From positions 1 through 64,000 of the forward strand of contig NZ_JAKEEB010000023.1 in NCBI RefSeq assembly GCF_021462825.1: 64,000 nt of DNA, given 5' to 3'. This document shows positions 33,585 to 43,008 of this stretch, one piece after another. The DNA is from Streptomyces glomeratus. Its GTDB lineage: Bacteria; Actinomycetota; Actinomycetes; Streptomycetales; Streptomycetaceae. A program made the position numbers and the translations under genes. The notes under the pieces are model-generated. The model was not told where the DNA came from, made no database searches, and saw only the letters and a program-made list of their open reading frames with translations. How positions within the stretch are numbered: the first letter of the stretch is position 1; each line of letters starts with the position of its first letter.

Positions 33585-34679
33585 CTACAGGTACAGCCCC
33601 GAGTCCGCCCCCGCCCGCTGGTCGGGCACGGACGCCGGTGACGTCCCCCGCCGCAGCGCGTACAGCTCCGCGAGGGTCGCGCCGTCGCGGCCCACGCCGT
33701 CCTCCCGGCCGAGCCAGCCCACCGCCTCCGTGCGGGTCAGCGGACCGACCTCGATGCGGGCCAGACAGCGGCCGGGGCGTACGACGGCCGGGTGCAGCCT
33801 CTCCAGGTCCTCGTTGGTCGTGACACCCACCAGGACGTTCCTGCCCTGTCCCAGCAGTCCGTCCGTCAGGTTCAGCAGACGGGACAGTGCCTGGCCCGCG
33901 GTGTGCTTGGCCTCGCCGCGGATCAGTTCGTCGCAGTCTTCCAGCAGGAGCAGCCGCCAGCGGCCCTTGCCCGCCGCGTCCTCCTCGCCGATCGCGATGT
34001 CCATCAGATACCCGACATCGCTGAAGAGCCGCTCCGGATCCAGGACACAGTCCACCTGGCACCAGTCACGCCAGGAGCGGGCCAGCGTCCGCAGCGCCGA
34101 CGTCTTGCCCGTGCCCGGCGGGCCGTGGAGCAGCAGCAGCCGGCCCGCGATGTCCTCCGGTGTCGTCTTCATCAGCCGGTCCATGGCGTCCGCCACCGGT
34201 GCCGTGTAGTTGGCGCGGACCTCCTCCCAGGTGCCCGCCGCGATCTGCCGTGTCGTACGGTGCGGACCGCGCCTGGGCGACACGTACCAGAAGCCCATCG
34301 TCACGTTCTCCGGCTGCGGCTCCGGCTCGTCCGCCGCGCCGTCCGTGGCCTGCTTCAGCACCTGTTCCGCCAGCTCGGCGCTGGTGGCCGTCACCGTGAC
34401 GTCCGCGCCGCGGTTCCAGCGGGAGACCAGCAGTGTCCAGCCGTCGCCCTCCGCGAGAGTCGCGCTGCGGTCGTCGTCGCGGGCGATGCGCAGCAACCGG
34501 GCGTCCGGCGGCAGGAGCGAGGCCCCGGAGCGTACGCGGTCGATGTTCGCCGCGTGCGAATACGGCTGCTCGCCCGTCGCGAAACGGCCGAGGAACAGCG
34601 CGTCGACGACGTCGGACGGCGAGTCGCTGTCATCGACGTTGAGCCGGATCGGCAGAGCATCGTGTGGGTTCGCGGGCAT
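33585..34679 (-). CDS. AAA-family ATPase (DUF5925-type)
   Basis: A 364-residue protein with an N-terminal ~145-residue region beginning NPHDALPIRLNVDDSDSPSD and a C-terminal AAA module: Walker A GPPGTGKT, Walker B LLLLEDCDEL, sensor 1 GVTTNEDLERLHPAV and an Arg finger-like RPGR. This arrangement fits Streptomyces DUF5925 proteins. The role is unknown, and no partner gene is adjacent. An in-frame ATG nine bases upstream (34688) is an alternative start. Confidence 0.85.
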   Translation of the reverse strand: MPANPHDALPIRLNVDDSDSPSDVVDALFLGRFATGEQPYSHAANIDRVRSGASLLPPDARLLRIARDDDRSATLAEGDGWTLLVSRWNRGADVTVTATSAELAEQVLKQATDGAADEPEPQPENVTMGFWYVSPRRGPHRTTRQIAAGTWEEVRANYTAPVADAMDRLMKTTPEDIAGRLLLLHGPPGTGKTSALRTLARSWRDWCQVDCVLDPERLFSDVGYLMDIAIGEEDAAGKGRWRLLLLEDCDELIRGEAKHTAGQALSRLLNLTDGLLGQGRNVLVGVTTNEDLERLHPAVVRPGRCLARIEVGPLTRTEAVGWLGREDGVGRDGATLAELYALRRGTSPASVPDQRAGADSGLYL

Positions 34680-34843
34680 GCCGAACATGATCCGTCACGG
34701 GACCCTCCCGTGCACCCGGTTTCCGAAGTGCGCCGGGTGTGTCGGGTCTGCGTCGTGCTCCCGGTGCATCCGGTACGTCCTGTTACCGGGCTGTTGAACG
34801 ACAAAGTCTGCCCCTGGCCCGATCCAGGCCGTTACTGTGGCCC

Positions 34844-36268
34844 ATGATGGGACGTCATGAGTGGAATTCGGGGGCGGGGCGGTGGCGTCTCACCGCTCTG
34901 CTCGGTATGGGGGCGGCCGCTCTGGCCCTGGTGGTGACCCTGATCAGCACCCTGCCCGGCAACGGCGCGAGCATCACGGGCACCACGCGCGACGGAGACA
35001 AGGTGCACGGCACGCCCGGCACCCCGCCCGCGTCGACGGGACCGGACGTCGGCTGGGGCTTCACGCACACCCAGTACAGCGCCGACGAGGGCAGCGGCGC
35101 GGCGACCGCGCGCGTCGAGGGGCTGCTCTCCGGGACGGCTCTGCCGCAGAACCAGCACATCATGGGCTGGGGCGCGGGCAATCCCGAGCCGGTGAAGGGC
35201 CGTTACGACTTCGAGGAGATGGACCGCCGCATCGACTTCGTCCGCAAGTCGGGCGGCACCCCGGTCGTCACCCTGTGCTGCGCCCCGGACTGGATGAAGG
35301 GCGGCAGGGCGGGCGTCGGCGTCACCGACTGGAGCCGGGCCGCTCTGGAGACCGCGCCGACGCCCGGCCACTACAAGGACTTCGCGGCCCTCGCGGCGAC
35401 CGTCGCCAAGCGCTACCCGGACGTGCGCCACTTCATCGTCTGGAACGAGTTCAAGGGCTTCTGGAACGACTCCGAGGCCCGCTGGGACTACGAGGGCTAC
35501 ACCGAGCTGTACAACCTGGTCTACAAGGCGCTCAAGCAGGTCAACCCCGAGATCATGGTGGGGGGCCCGTACCTCGTCATGGACAGCGTCGACCCACGGC
35601 AGAAGCAGGACGCCTCCACCACCCTGCGCGGTGCCTGGGGCGCCATGGACCAGCGGGTCCTGGACGCCTTCTCCTACTGGAACCAGCACAAGGCGGGCGC
35701 CGACTTCGTGGTCGTGGACGGCTCCAGCTACACCAAGGACGACGACCTGCTGCCGAACGAGTTCGCCGCCACCGACAAGCTCACCGCCGTCGGTGCCTGG
35801 GTGCGGAAGCAGACCCGTGATCTGCCGCTGTGGTGGGCCGAGTACTACGTCGAGCCCGCCGACGGCAACGACGACCGGGACGGCTGGACCGAGGACCACC
35901 GCGTCGCCGTCCAGGCCGCCGGCATGATCGCCCTGGTCAAGGGCGGCGCCTCCTCGGGCTTCTACTGGAACCCCGAGGAGCGGAAGGGCACCGACTGCGC
36001 GGGCTGCCTGTGGACGCCGACCGACACCGCGGGCGGCGGCAGGGAACTGCCCATGTACAACCTGGTCTCCCGGTTCGGCGAGGCGTTCCCGCCGGGCACG
36101 ACGTACCGGACGGTGCCGGTCGCCCAGGACGACGTCCCCAACGTCCGCGTCCTCGCCACCGACAAGGTCGTCCTCGTGGTGAACACCCTGGGCCGCGGAA
36201 TCAGCGCCCAGGTCGACGGCAAGCGGTTCGACATGAAGGCGTACGAGGTGAAGTGGCTCCAGCGGTGA
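34844..36268 (+). CDS. Membrane-anchored GH39-like glycoside hydrolase
   Basis: A 474-residue protein with an N-terminal membrane anchor (residues 15-37, RLTALLGMGAAALALVVTLIST) and an extracellular TIM barrel resembling GH39 xylosidases. The proposed acid/base is E202 in FIVWNEFKGFW and the nucleophile is E333 in LWWAEYYVEP, each at a strand end as in clan A hydrolases. A short beta domain follows. It is divergent from, and next to, a polysaccharide locus, so it may trim or release the polymer made by that locus. Confidence 0.8.
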   Translation: MMGRHEWNSGAGRWRLTALLGMGAAALALVVTLISTLPGNGASITGTTRDGDKVHGTPGTPPASTGPDVGWGFTHTQYSADEGSGAATARVEGLLSGTALPQNQHIMGWGAGNPEPVKGRYDFEEMDRRIDFVRKSGGTPVVTLCCAPDWMKGGRAGVGVTDWSRAALETAPTPGHYKDFAALAATVAKRYPDVRHFIVWNEFKGFWNDSEARWDYEGYTELYNLVYKALKQVNPEIMVGGPYLVMDSVDPRQKQDASTTLRGAWGAMDQRVLDAFSYWNQHKAGADFVVVDGSSYTKDDDLLPNEFAATDKLTAVGAWVRKQTRDLPLWWAEYYVEPADGNDDRDGWTEDHRVAVQAAGMIALVKGGASSGFYWNPEERKGTDCAGCLWTPTDTAGGGRELPMYNLVSRFGEAFPPGTTYRTVPVAQDDVPNVRVLATDKVVLVVNTLGRGISAQVDGKRFDMKAYEVKWLQR

Positions 36269-36308
36269 GCCGCTCCACCTCGTAGGCCCGTCGCCCCCGG
36301 TCCGGCGC

Positions 36309-39300
36309 TCAGCCCTTCCCCATGGTCAGGAACCGCTGCACCAGCGAGGCCAGCAGCACCGCCAGCAGGGGCAGGGAGAACCAGAAACTGCTCTGCAGCA
36401 GGCGCAGTTGACGCACACTCGGCGGCATCGCGACCCGTACGACCTCGCGCGCCGTCAGCATCAGGACCAGCGCCACAGCCGCGAGCCCCCCGACCACCGA
36501 CCACGGCGTCCAGGTCACCCGCGGGCCGATCGGCCCCGGATGCGGCTTCGCGACCGGGCCCGCGGGCTGCTCGCGCAGCGTGTACATCGTCACGTCGTCG
36601 TTGACGAGGACCTTCTTCAGCTCCCGGCGGCCGTCCAGGTTCCTGATGAGCCGTGACTCCCAGGTCGCCGAGTAGCCCACGTCCATCCGGAGGTACGTCA
36701 CCTGGCTGGCGTGGATCACGAGGTACGAGTTCGGGCCGGCGTCCTTGAGCGACTTGACCAGGCCCGACACCAGGACCGGATCGACCGGCGCCAGGGTCGG
36801 CACGTACTGCACCTTCTCCATGTCCCGGGCGCCCCACGGCATCGCCGGCGTCACGTTGTCGACCGTGTCGTTGCTCAGCCACAGCAGCCGCACGGTCGGG
36901 TTGTCATGGGCGTAGACGTAGTCCATCGCCGCGACCTCGCCCGGGCGGATCCGCTCGAAGGACTCGTTGCCCCAGCGAGCCACGAGGAAGCCGCCCATCA
37001 GGAGCAGGCCCGCGAGGAGGGCGGCGAGCGAGGCGAGGCCGGGCCGGTCCTTGTCCCGCTCCGCGGCCGTCGCGCCGGTGCGCGGGAAGAGGGCGAGCCC
37101 GGCCAGCAGGGCCGCGCCCGGCACCGCGAACATGAAGACGCGCAGCGCCATCTCGCCGCCGTAGGACTGCATGCCGAAACCCAGGAACGGCACGAAGGTC
37201 AGCACGAGCAGCGACCGCTCGCGGTACTTGTTCCCGCGCCGCCGCCACCAGCCCCAGCACGCGAAGGTCAGCACGGCCCCGGCCAGCAGGACGCGCGTGT
37301 ACAGCACGAGCTTGTGGGTCGGGTCGCCGCCCTGGATGCGCCCGGAGACGGACGTCGACACATTGCTGCCGACGCCGCCGACCCCGCCGAACAGCTCGTC
37401 GAAGTGCCCGGACCAGTACGGCTCGGCCATGAAGCCGACCCAGAACGCCACCAGCACCGCGAACAGGATCGGCAGCCCGCGCAGCTCGGAGCGGCCGGCC
37501 AGGACGAGCGCGGCGAGCACGCCCAGCATGACGAACGGGGTGAGCTGGTGGGCCGGGACGCTCGCCGCGTACAGGCCGATCAGCACCATGAGCAGCACCG
37601 CCCGTTGCCCACGGCCGGCCGGTTCGACCTCCGCCTCGCCGGGGCGGGCCTTGGCCCAGATCACCCGTGGCGCGCGGAACCACACCAGCAGGATCGCCAC
37701 GAAGACCAGGTAGAGCAGATAGGTGAAGCCCTGCGGGGAGAAGTAGTCCTGGCCGACCCAGCCGCTGAGCACGAAGATCCAGATGCCGGTCCACTTGGCG
37801 CGCCAGCTCGCCCGCAGTGACCGCACCAGCAGCAGCATCGGCGCCAGGTAGAGCAGCTGGATGACCGTCGGCCACCAGCGGATGACCTCGGTGAGGTCGG
37901 TGACCCCGCAGGCCTTCGCGACGAACGCGGCCACCGCGAAGAAGCCCGGCCAGCTCCAGCGCGCGTCCAGGTCCGGCACGGCGGATCCGGTGCGGTCGAT
38001 GTAGTCGAGGAACCCGAGGTGCTGCCAGGCCGTCGCGAAGCGCGGCTCGGTCTCGATCACGGCGGGCAGCGCGTGCAGGGAGACGACCGTCGCGAGCAGG
38101 GTGGCCAGCAGCAGGCCCCTGTGCTCACGGCCGCGCCACAGCAGGCCGGCGAAGACCACGGCCAGCAGCGCGGCTCCGGCCAGGGTCGGCAGCGGCAGGA
38201 CCGAGATCAGTCCCAGGCCGCCCATGTGTGCGAGGGAGCCGTCGTCCATGGACAGCGCGGGCACCCAGTACAGCAGCAGTGCCGCGACCAGCAGGGCGCC
38301 GAGCAGCAGCCCGGACCGGGTCGCCCGCGGCCGGAGCGCCCCGCCGGGAGAGCCGGAGGAGTGCGGGTCGTCTGTGGGCCGCGGCTCCTCCGGGGCCTTT
38401 CGGATGCGTGCCGTGGAGCCGGGCAGGCCCACCGGACGGTCCGGCTGCGGCAGCCTCAGCGACCACGTCGTCCGGTCGTGGTCCCCGGGCGCGGCGGGCG
38501 TCCCGGTGGGCGGCGTGCCCGGACCGGGGCGGACGTCGGGCCGGCGCTCCTGATGGTCGAAGTCGACGTGGATGCCGAGCGCGAGCGTGTCGGCGTCGAG
38601 CTTCTTCGCCCAGGACGGGCCGGTCCTCGGCGTGGGGACCTCGGGCGCCCCCAGGTCGGCGAGGTCCCCGTCCGGTGCCGCGTCCTCGGGCACGGCGTCG
38701 GCGGGCGCGGCGCGCAGGATCCGGTAGAGCTTCGGTGCGGCGATCGCCACGATCACCATGAGGCTGGAGATCTCCGCGACGCCGGCGCCGGTGAGCCCCA
38801 TGCGGGGCAGCAGCAGCACGGTCAGGCCGAGCACGAGCACGCAGAGCAGCCCCTGCAGACAGGCGAGTCCCAGCGTGCGGCTCTGGGCGCGCAGCACCGC
38901 GAAGTACGTCTCCATGACGACCCGCAGCAGCGCCCCGACCGCGAACCAGCGCAGCAGCGGAGTCGCCGCGTGGGCGTAGCCGTCGCCGAAGACGTGCAGG
39001 ATGACGGGCGCGCCGAGGAACAGCAGCCCGCACACGGGCAGCATGATCCGGGCCATGCGCCTCAGCGCCGCCCGGGTGTTGGCGGCGAGCCGCGCCGGGT
39101 CGTGCGAGCCCTCGACGGTGAGCGAGGCGCCCATGTTGATGGCGAGCAGGTTGGTCGTGCCGCCGATGGTGGTGGTGATGTAGAAGTACGCGTTTTCCGC
39201 GGCGCCGACCTGGGAGGCCACGATCACCGGGACCAGGTAGACCACCGCGAGCGAGAACAGGGAGCCGGTGTAGTCGCCCGCAAGGAAGCGGCCGATCTCC

Positions 39301-40040
39301 CTCAGCGACGGCGGGCTGGCGTGGTCCTCGGTCGCCTCGATGTGCCGGGGCACCAGACGCCGGAACACCATCCAGCCGAGCGGCAGTACGGAGGTGGCGA
39401 TGGCGGCGACCCAGGAGACGAAGACGCCCATCATGGGGATGGCGGCCGCGACCCCGACGAGCAGCACCAGTTTCACCGCGGAGAACACGGTGTTGCCCAC
39501 CGGCACCCACAGCGCGCTGCGCAGCCCGGTCAGCACGCCGTCCTGGAGGGTGAGCAGGTTCCAGGCGACGACCGCCACGACGAACACCAGCGCGGGGCCC
39601 GGCCCGTGCAGGAAGTCGTACGACCGCCCCCACACGTTCAGGGTCAGCAGGAAGACCCCCGCGGCCAGGGCCACGACGATCGAACTGCCCGCGTAGGTAC
39701 GGAGGATGAGACGCCCCGTGGCGCGCCCGGAGACCGGTATGAAGCGGGCCAGGGCACCGGTCAGCGTCACCGCGGTGAGCCCGGCGAGGAGCTTCATCGC
39801 GGCGATCGCCGCCGATCCCTGGCCGACCGCGGCATCGGAGTAGTAGCGGGCCGCGACCAGCCAGTAGCCGAGGCCGAGCACCGCAGAGATACCGGTGTTC
39901 AGCATCAGCGCATAGGCGTTGCGGAACAGCTGGCCGCCGCCGCCCCCGCCGCTTCCGGGCAGGCGCAGGCGGCGGCCGGACCGTTCCGGTGGCGCGGTCT
40001 GGGTCTCGGGGTCCTGGGCTGTGGTCGTCGTGTCAGACAC
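36309..40040 (-). CDS. Flippase fused to a polytopic GT-C-like membrane module
   Basis: A 1243-residue fusion. Residues about 35-450 form a Wzx/MATE-like polysaccharide flippase with 12-14 helices (YALMLNTGISAVLGLGYWLVA at the start). A Pro/Asp-rich cytoplasmic linker follows (~450-580). Residues ~585-1240 form a second membrane module with about 12 helices and soluble loops, resembling lipid-linked-sugar glycosyltransferase or polymerase proteins (GT-C class) but without a motif I can pin to one family. The GTG start at 40040 overlaps the deacetylase stop by 8 bases. It would both move and extend or polymerise lipid-linked sugar units. The fusion is unusual, and the frame is intact throughout. 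Confidence 0.8.
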   Translation of the reverse strand: MSDTTTTAQDPETQTAPPERSGRRLRLPGSGGGGGGQLFRNAYALMLNTGISAVLGLGYWLVAARYYSDAAVGQGSAAIAAMKLLAGLTAVTLTGALARFIPVSGRATGRLILRTYAGSSIVVALAAGVFLLTLNVWGRSYDFLHGPGPALVFVVAVVAWNLLTLQDGVLTGLRSALWVPVGNTVFSAVKLVLLVGVAAAIPMMGVFVSWVAAIATSVLPLGWMVFRRLVPRHIEATEDHASPPSLREIGRFLAGDYTGSLFSLAVVYLVPVIVASQVGAAENAYFYITTTIGGTTNLLAINMGASLTVEGSHDPARLAANTRAALRRMARIMLPVCGLLFLGAPVILHVFGDGYAHAATPLLRWFAVGALLRVVMETYFAVLRAQSRTLGLACLQGLLCVLVLGLTVLLLPRMGLTGAGVAEISSLMVIVAIAAPKLYRILRAAPADAVPEDAAPDGDLADLGAPEVPTPRTGPSWAKKLDADTLALGIHVDFDHQERRPDVRPGPGTPPTGTPAAPGDHDRTTWSLRLPQPDRPVGLPGSTARIRKAPEEPRPTDDPHSSGSPGGALRPRATRSGLLLGALLVAALLLYWVPALSMDDGSLAHMGGLGLISVLPLPTLAGAALLAVVFAGLLWRGREHRGLLLATLLATVVSLHALPAVIETEPRFATAWQHLGFLDYIDRTGSAVPDLDARWSWPGFFAVAAFVAKACGVTDLTEVIRWWPTVIQLLYLAPMLLLVRSLRASWRAKWTGIWIFVLSGWVGQDYFSPQGFTYLLYLVFVAILLVWFRAPRVIWAKARPGEAEVEPAGRGQRAVLLMVLIGLYAASVPAHQLTPFVMLGVLAALVLAGRSELRGLPILFAVLVAFWVGFMAEPYWSGHFDELFGGVGGVGSNVSTSVSGRIQGGDPTHKLVLYTRVLLAGAVLTFACWGWWRRRGNKYRERSLLVLTFVPFLGFGMQSYGGEMALRVFMFAVPGAALLAGLALFPRTGATAAERDKDRPGLASLAALLAGLLLMGGFLVARWGNESFERIRPGEVAAMDYVYAHDNPTVRLLWLSNDTVDNVTPAMPWGARDMEKVQYVPTLAPVDPVLVSGLVKSLKDAGPNSYLVIHASQVTYLRMDVGYSATWESRLIRNLDGRRELKKVLVNDDVTMYTLREQPAGPVAKPHPGPIGPRVTWTPWSVVGGLAAVALVLMLTAREVVRVAMPPSVRQLRLLQSSFWFSLPLLAVLLASLVQRFLTMGKG

Positions 40041-40833
40041 GGGAACGGATGGCCTTCCGGCAAGCCTGTCGTGTTCTACGGACCACGGCGTACCCCTTGG
40101 TCAGGGCGCGGTCCCTGGCGAAGTTGCGGACGATCGCGCGGCCTTGGACGAGCCGTTCGAACTCCTCGGCGTCCGTGTTGCGGCGCACGGTGACCCGTTG
40201 CAGCGCGTACGGTCCCTGGCGGCGCCGCGCGAGACCGTTGCCGACGGCGAGCGACTGGCGGTAGCCCGTCTCGCGCACCGTGCGGCGCACCCGCCGGCTG
40301 GAGTAGCCGTACGGGTACGCGAACGAGACCGGGCGGGTACCCAGCTCATCGGTGATGATCTCCGCGCAGTGCACCAGCTCGAACCGCAGCGCGTCGTCGG
40401 GGAGCCGGTCGAGCTGCGGGTGCGTGTGGCTGTGCCCGCCGATCTCGACTCCGGCGCCCGCGAGCTCGCGGACCTGGTCCCAGCCAAGCATGGTGTCGAG
40501 GCCGCCGCCGGTGTCGTGGGCGCCCCTGATCCACCCGGTCGAGACGAACAGGGTGGATGCGAAGCCGTGCCCGGCGAGTACGGGCAGGGCGTGCCGGTGC
40601 ACGCCCTCGTAGCCGTCGTCGAAGGTGATGAGGACGGGCCGCTCGGGCAGGGGCGCACCCTCCCGCCAGCTCCGGGCGAGGTCGGCCGTGCTCACGGGCG
40701 TGAACTTCAGGTCCGCGAGCATCGCCATCTGCTCCGCGAAGGCCTCCGGCGCCACCGACAGGGCGCGCGTCGCCTCGTTGGGCGCAGTCGCGACCGAGTG
40801 GTACATGAGGATGGGCACGGTCTGGTCGCTCAT
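40033..40833 (-). CDS. Polysaccharide deacetylase (CE4)
   Basis: A 266-residue NodB-type deacetylase. The first motif is LITFDDGYEG (D72, D73 at the metal/catalytic base) and the metal His pair is in GGHSHTHPQL (134-138). The third block is FAYPYGYSSRRVRR. No signal peptide is seen, so it may act on the inner side or be a cytoplasm-facing enzyme on lipid-linked sugar. It overlaps the upstream glycosyltransferase by ATGA and the downstream flippase by 8 bases, so the genes form one translational unit. Confidence 0.9.
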   Translation of the reverse strand: MSDQTVPILMYHSVATAPNEATRALSVAPEAFAEQMAMLADLKFTPVSTADLARSWREGAPLPERPVLITFDDGYEGVHRHALPVLAGHGFASTLFVSTGWIRGAHDTGGGLDTMLGWDQVRELAGAGVEIGGHSHTHPQLDRLPDDALRFELVHCAEIITDELGTRPVSFAYPYGYSSRRVRRTVRETGYRQSLAVGNGLARRRQGPYALQRVTVRRNTDAEEFERLVQGRAIVRNFARDRALTKGYAVVRRTRQACRKAIRSRV

Positions 40834-41825
40834 GCGGCCTCCTGCGAACCGCCGGGGAGGTCCACGACGGAGAACGCGACGCCGCCCCGGCGCGCCCGGA
40901 CGCTCCCCAGCACATATCCGCCCGCCGCCGAGACGACCCCGGCGACGATCGCGCCGGCCCGGCCCGCGCCGCCGGGACGGGCCAGCAGGGCGTCGCGCAG
41001 TCCGCGGACCACCCCGGCGGGCAGTACCCGGGTGGTGTAGCGGCGCTCCGACTCCAGCCCCTTGCCGGAGCCGACGCTGCGGGCCACGAGCGCCTTGGAG
41101 AGCCCCTCGGCGTAGGTGCGGGTACGGAAGTAGGCGAAGTGCTCGCGTGGCGCGGGCACCCGATGGTGGATGACCGCCCGGTCGTCGATGAGCAGGATCG
41201 CGTCGGGCCGGGCCCGGCTGAGGCGGATGCACAGCTCCGTCTCCTCGCAGCCCAGCGGGCGCTTGTCGCCGTCGCGTCCGATGCCGGTGGCGAAGCCGCC
41301 CGCCGCCTCGAAGGCCGTGCGGCGGAAGGAGGCGTTGCCGCCGAGGACGTTGCGCACCCGGACCCGGCCGGGCGGCAGCCCCTTGTAGGTGCACCCCACC
41401 ACCCAGTCGAACTCCTCCGGGAACCACGCAGGGCGGCGGCCCGACGCCCAGATGGGCATCGTGCGGCCGCCGACGGCCATCACCCGAGGGTCCTCGTACC
41501 CCGACGCGAAGTACCTCAGCCAGTCGCGTTCGGCCACGGCGTCGTCGTCGAGGAAGGCGATGATCTGCCCGTGCGAGGCGGTGATCCCGGTGTTGCGGCC
41601 GGCGGACAGGCCGCGGGGGCCCGCGTTGGCGAGCACCCGGACCTCCTCGACCTCCTTGTACTCCCGGCCCAGCCGGTCCAGCAGGGTCTCGTTGTGGTCC
41701 ACGACCAGCAGCGTCTCGCGCGCCGGCAGGGACTGCGCCCGCACCGAGGCGACCGCCGCGAGGATGTCCTCCCAGCGGTCCTCGGTGTAGACGCAGATCA
41801 CCACGGAGATGTCGGGGTCGTTCAA
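40830..41825 (-). CDS. Family 2 glycosyltransferase
   Basis: A 331-residue GT2 enzyme: nucleotide-sugar binding start DISVVICVYTEDRWEDILAAV, then the acidic motif IIAFLDDDAVAE and the acceptor-side GCEETELCIRLSRARP. The C-terminal ~50 residues have a hydrophobic stretch (GAIVAGVVSAAGGYVLGSV) that may hold it to the membrane. The start is TTG at 41825, overlapping the upstream gene's stop as TTGA, with GGGAGAG upstream; there is no ATG in frame that fits better. Sugar specificity is unknown. Confidence 0.87.
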   Translation of the reverse strand: MNDPDISVVICVYTEDRWEDILAAVASVRAQSLPARETLLVVDHNETLLDRLGREYKEVEEVRVLANAGPRGLSAGRNTGITASHGQIIAFLDDDAVAERDWLRYFASGYEDPRVMAVGGRTMPIWASGRRPAWFPEEFDWVVGCTYKGLPPGRVRVRNVLGGNASFRRTAFEAAGGFATGIGRDGDKRPLGCEETELCIRLSRARPDAILLIDDRAVIHHRVPAPREHFAYFRTRTYAEGLSKALVARSVGSGKGLESERRYTTRVLPAGVVRGLRDALLARPGGAGRAGAIVAGVVSAAGGYVLGSVRARRGGVAFSVVDLPGGSQEAA

Positions 41826-42640
41826 GACATCTCTCCCTGACCCGAGTTGAGTGCCATCGCGTGCGGTCGGCGGCGCAGGGCGCGCCGGTTGGAGCGCTCC
41901 TTCAGGATCACCTTCAGCACCCGGAACCCGTCGCGCACCGCACGCAGGTTGCTGGCGCCGTGGATGCGGAGGTACTCGTGGCTGGGTATCTCCTGCACCC
42001 TCAGGCCGGCCTTGACCACCCGGATGTTCATCAGGGTCTCGACCTCGAAGCCCGTGCAGTCGAGGTCGATCTTGTCGAGGCAGTGCCGCCAGAACGCGTT
42101 GTATCCGTAGCAGAGGTCGGTGTAGCGGGCGCCGAACTTGGCGTTGACGATGGCGCACAGCACCCGGTTGCCCAGCTTGCGGATCGGTGTCATGTCCGAG
42201 GTGCCGCCGCCGTTCGCGAACCGCGAGCCTTTCGCGAAGTCGGCGCCGGACACCAGGGCGGAGACATAGCTGACGATCTCCTGGCCGTCGGCCGAGCCGT
42301 CCGCGTCGACCATGACGATGATGTCGCCGGTGCAGGCCCCGAACCCGGTGATCAGAGCGTCGCCCTTCCCTTTGCCCCGCTGCTCGACGACCTTCACCTC
42401 CGGCCACAGCTCGCGCGCGACCTCCACCGTGTTGTCGGTGGAATTGCCGTCCACGAGAACCACTTCGTGGATCCAGTCGGGAAGGGTCTTGAAGACGTAC
42501 GGGAGATTCTCCGCCTCATTCATGGCGGGGATCACCACACTCACCGGCGGTGCAATGGCCAGGTGAGAGGAGATGGGCCGGTACTTTCCCGGTGTTAACG
42601 GATCTTGGCCCGAAATTGCCGGGCGCAGTACAGAACTCAT
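41822..42640 (-). CDS. Family 2 glycosyltransferase, dolichol-phosphate-sugar synthase type
   Basis: A 272-residue GT2 enzyme. SVVIPAMNEAENLPYVFKTLPDW and VVLVDGNSTDNTVEVA bind the nucleotide sugar, and IIVMVDADGSADGQEI has the DxD-like metal site. The middle segment GSRFANGGGTSDMTPIRKLGNRVL is typical of polyprenyl-phosphate hexose synthases. It lacks the C-terminal membrane pair of some relatives. It is the first gene of the four-gene operon that runs to the flippase. The start at 42640 is chosen because GAGAGGGA lies just upstream. Confidence 0.88.
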   Translation of the reverse strand: MSSVLRPAISGQDPLTPGKYRPISSHLAIAPPVSVVIPAMNEAENLPYVFKTLPDWIHEVVLVDGNSTDNTVEVARELWPEVKVVEQRGKGKGDALITGFGACTGDIIVMVDADGSADGQEIVSYVSALVSGADFAKGSRFANGGGTSDMTPIRKLGNRVLCAIVNAKFGARYTDLCYGYNAFWRHCLDKIDLDCTGFEVETLMNIRVVKAGLRVQEIPSHEYLRIHGASNLRAVRDGFRVLKVILKERSNRRALRRRPHAMALNSGQGEMS

Positions 42641-43008
42641 GAGTCTGGTCCCTCTCGTCCGGTGGACCGTCCGCCCCTGGACGGTCCCGCTGTGTGTCCG
42701 GTTCGAAAGGGGGGTTCTCACTCACGGCATGCCGAAATGGATCTCCGTGCATGCCGGGTGAGCTGGCAAAGCTGGCCGTCTGCCGGGAAAACGGCAGCCG
42801 ACCGCGCGGCACGACTCGCGCGACCGTGGTCGCCGAGCACGGCACCCCCCTACCGCGCCCCGCGCCGGAACCATCGCGGTACCTGAGCCCTCCCCTGGAT
42901 CCGCTGGATGATGGACCGATGCGGGTTGATGTACGACGGTATTGACGATTGCGACTTTATGGCAAGACCAGGGACGTGTCCCCCGTTTTCGCTGATATGG
43001 TCGTCAAT
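42641..43008. other. Promoter gap of the glycosyltransferase operon
   Basis: 368 bases between two minus-strand units. It contains the operon promoter and a 9-bp perfect hairpin near the start of the mRNA (42664-42687). An AT-richer segment at 42930-43025 follows the acetyltransferase stop. No gene is seen. Confidence 0.5.
42664..42687 (-). promoter_or_regulatory. Perfect hairpin in the 5' leader of the GT operon
   Basis: GGACCGTCC (42664-42672) pairs with GGACGGTCC (42679-42687) around a 6-base loop, 24 bases before the start codon on the minus strand. It may be an operator palindrome or a leader stem that affects translation. Confidence 0.55.

Noticed and set aside
38019..40193. 724-codon frame antisense to the flippase fusion
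   Set aside because: Gly/Arg/His/Gln-rich and motif-free; the minus-strand frame has clear membrane helices.
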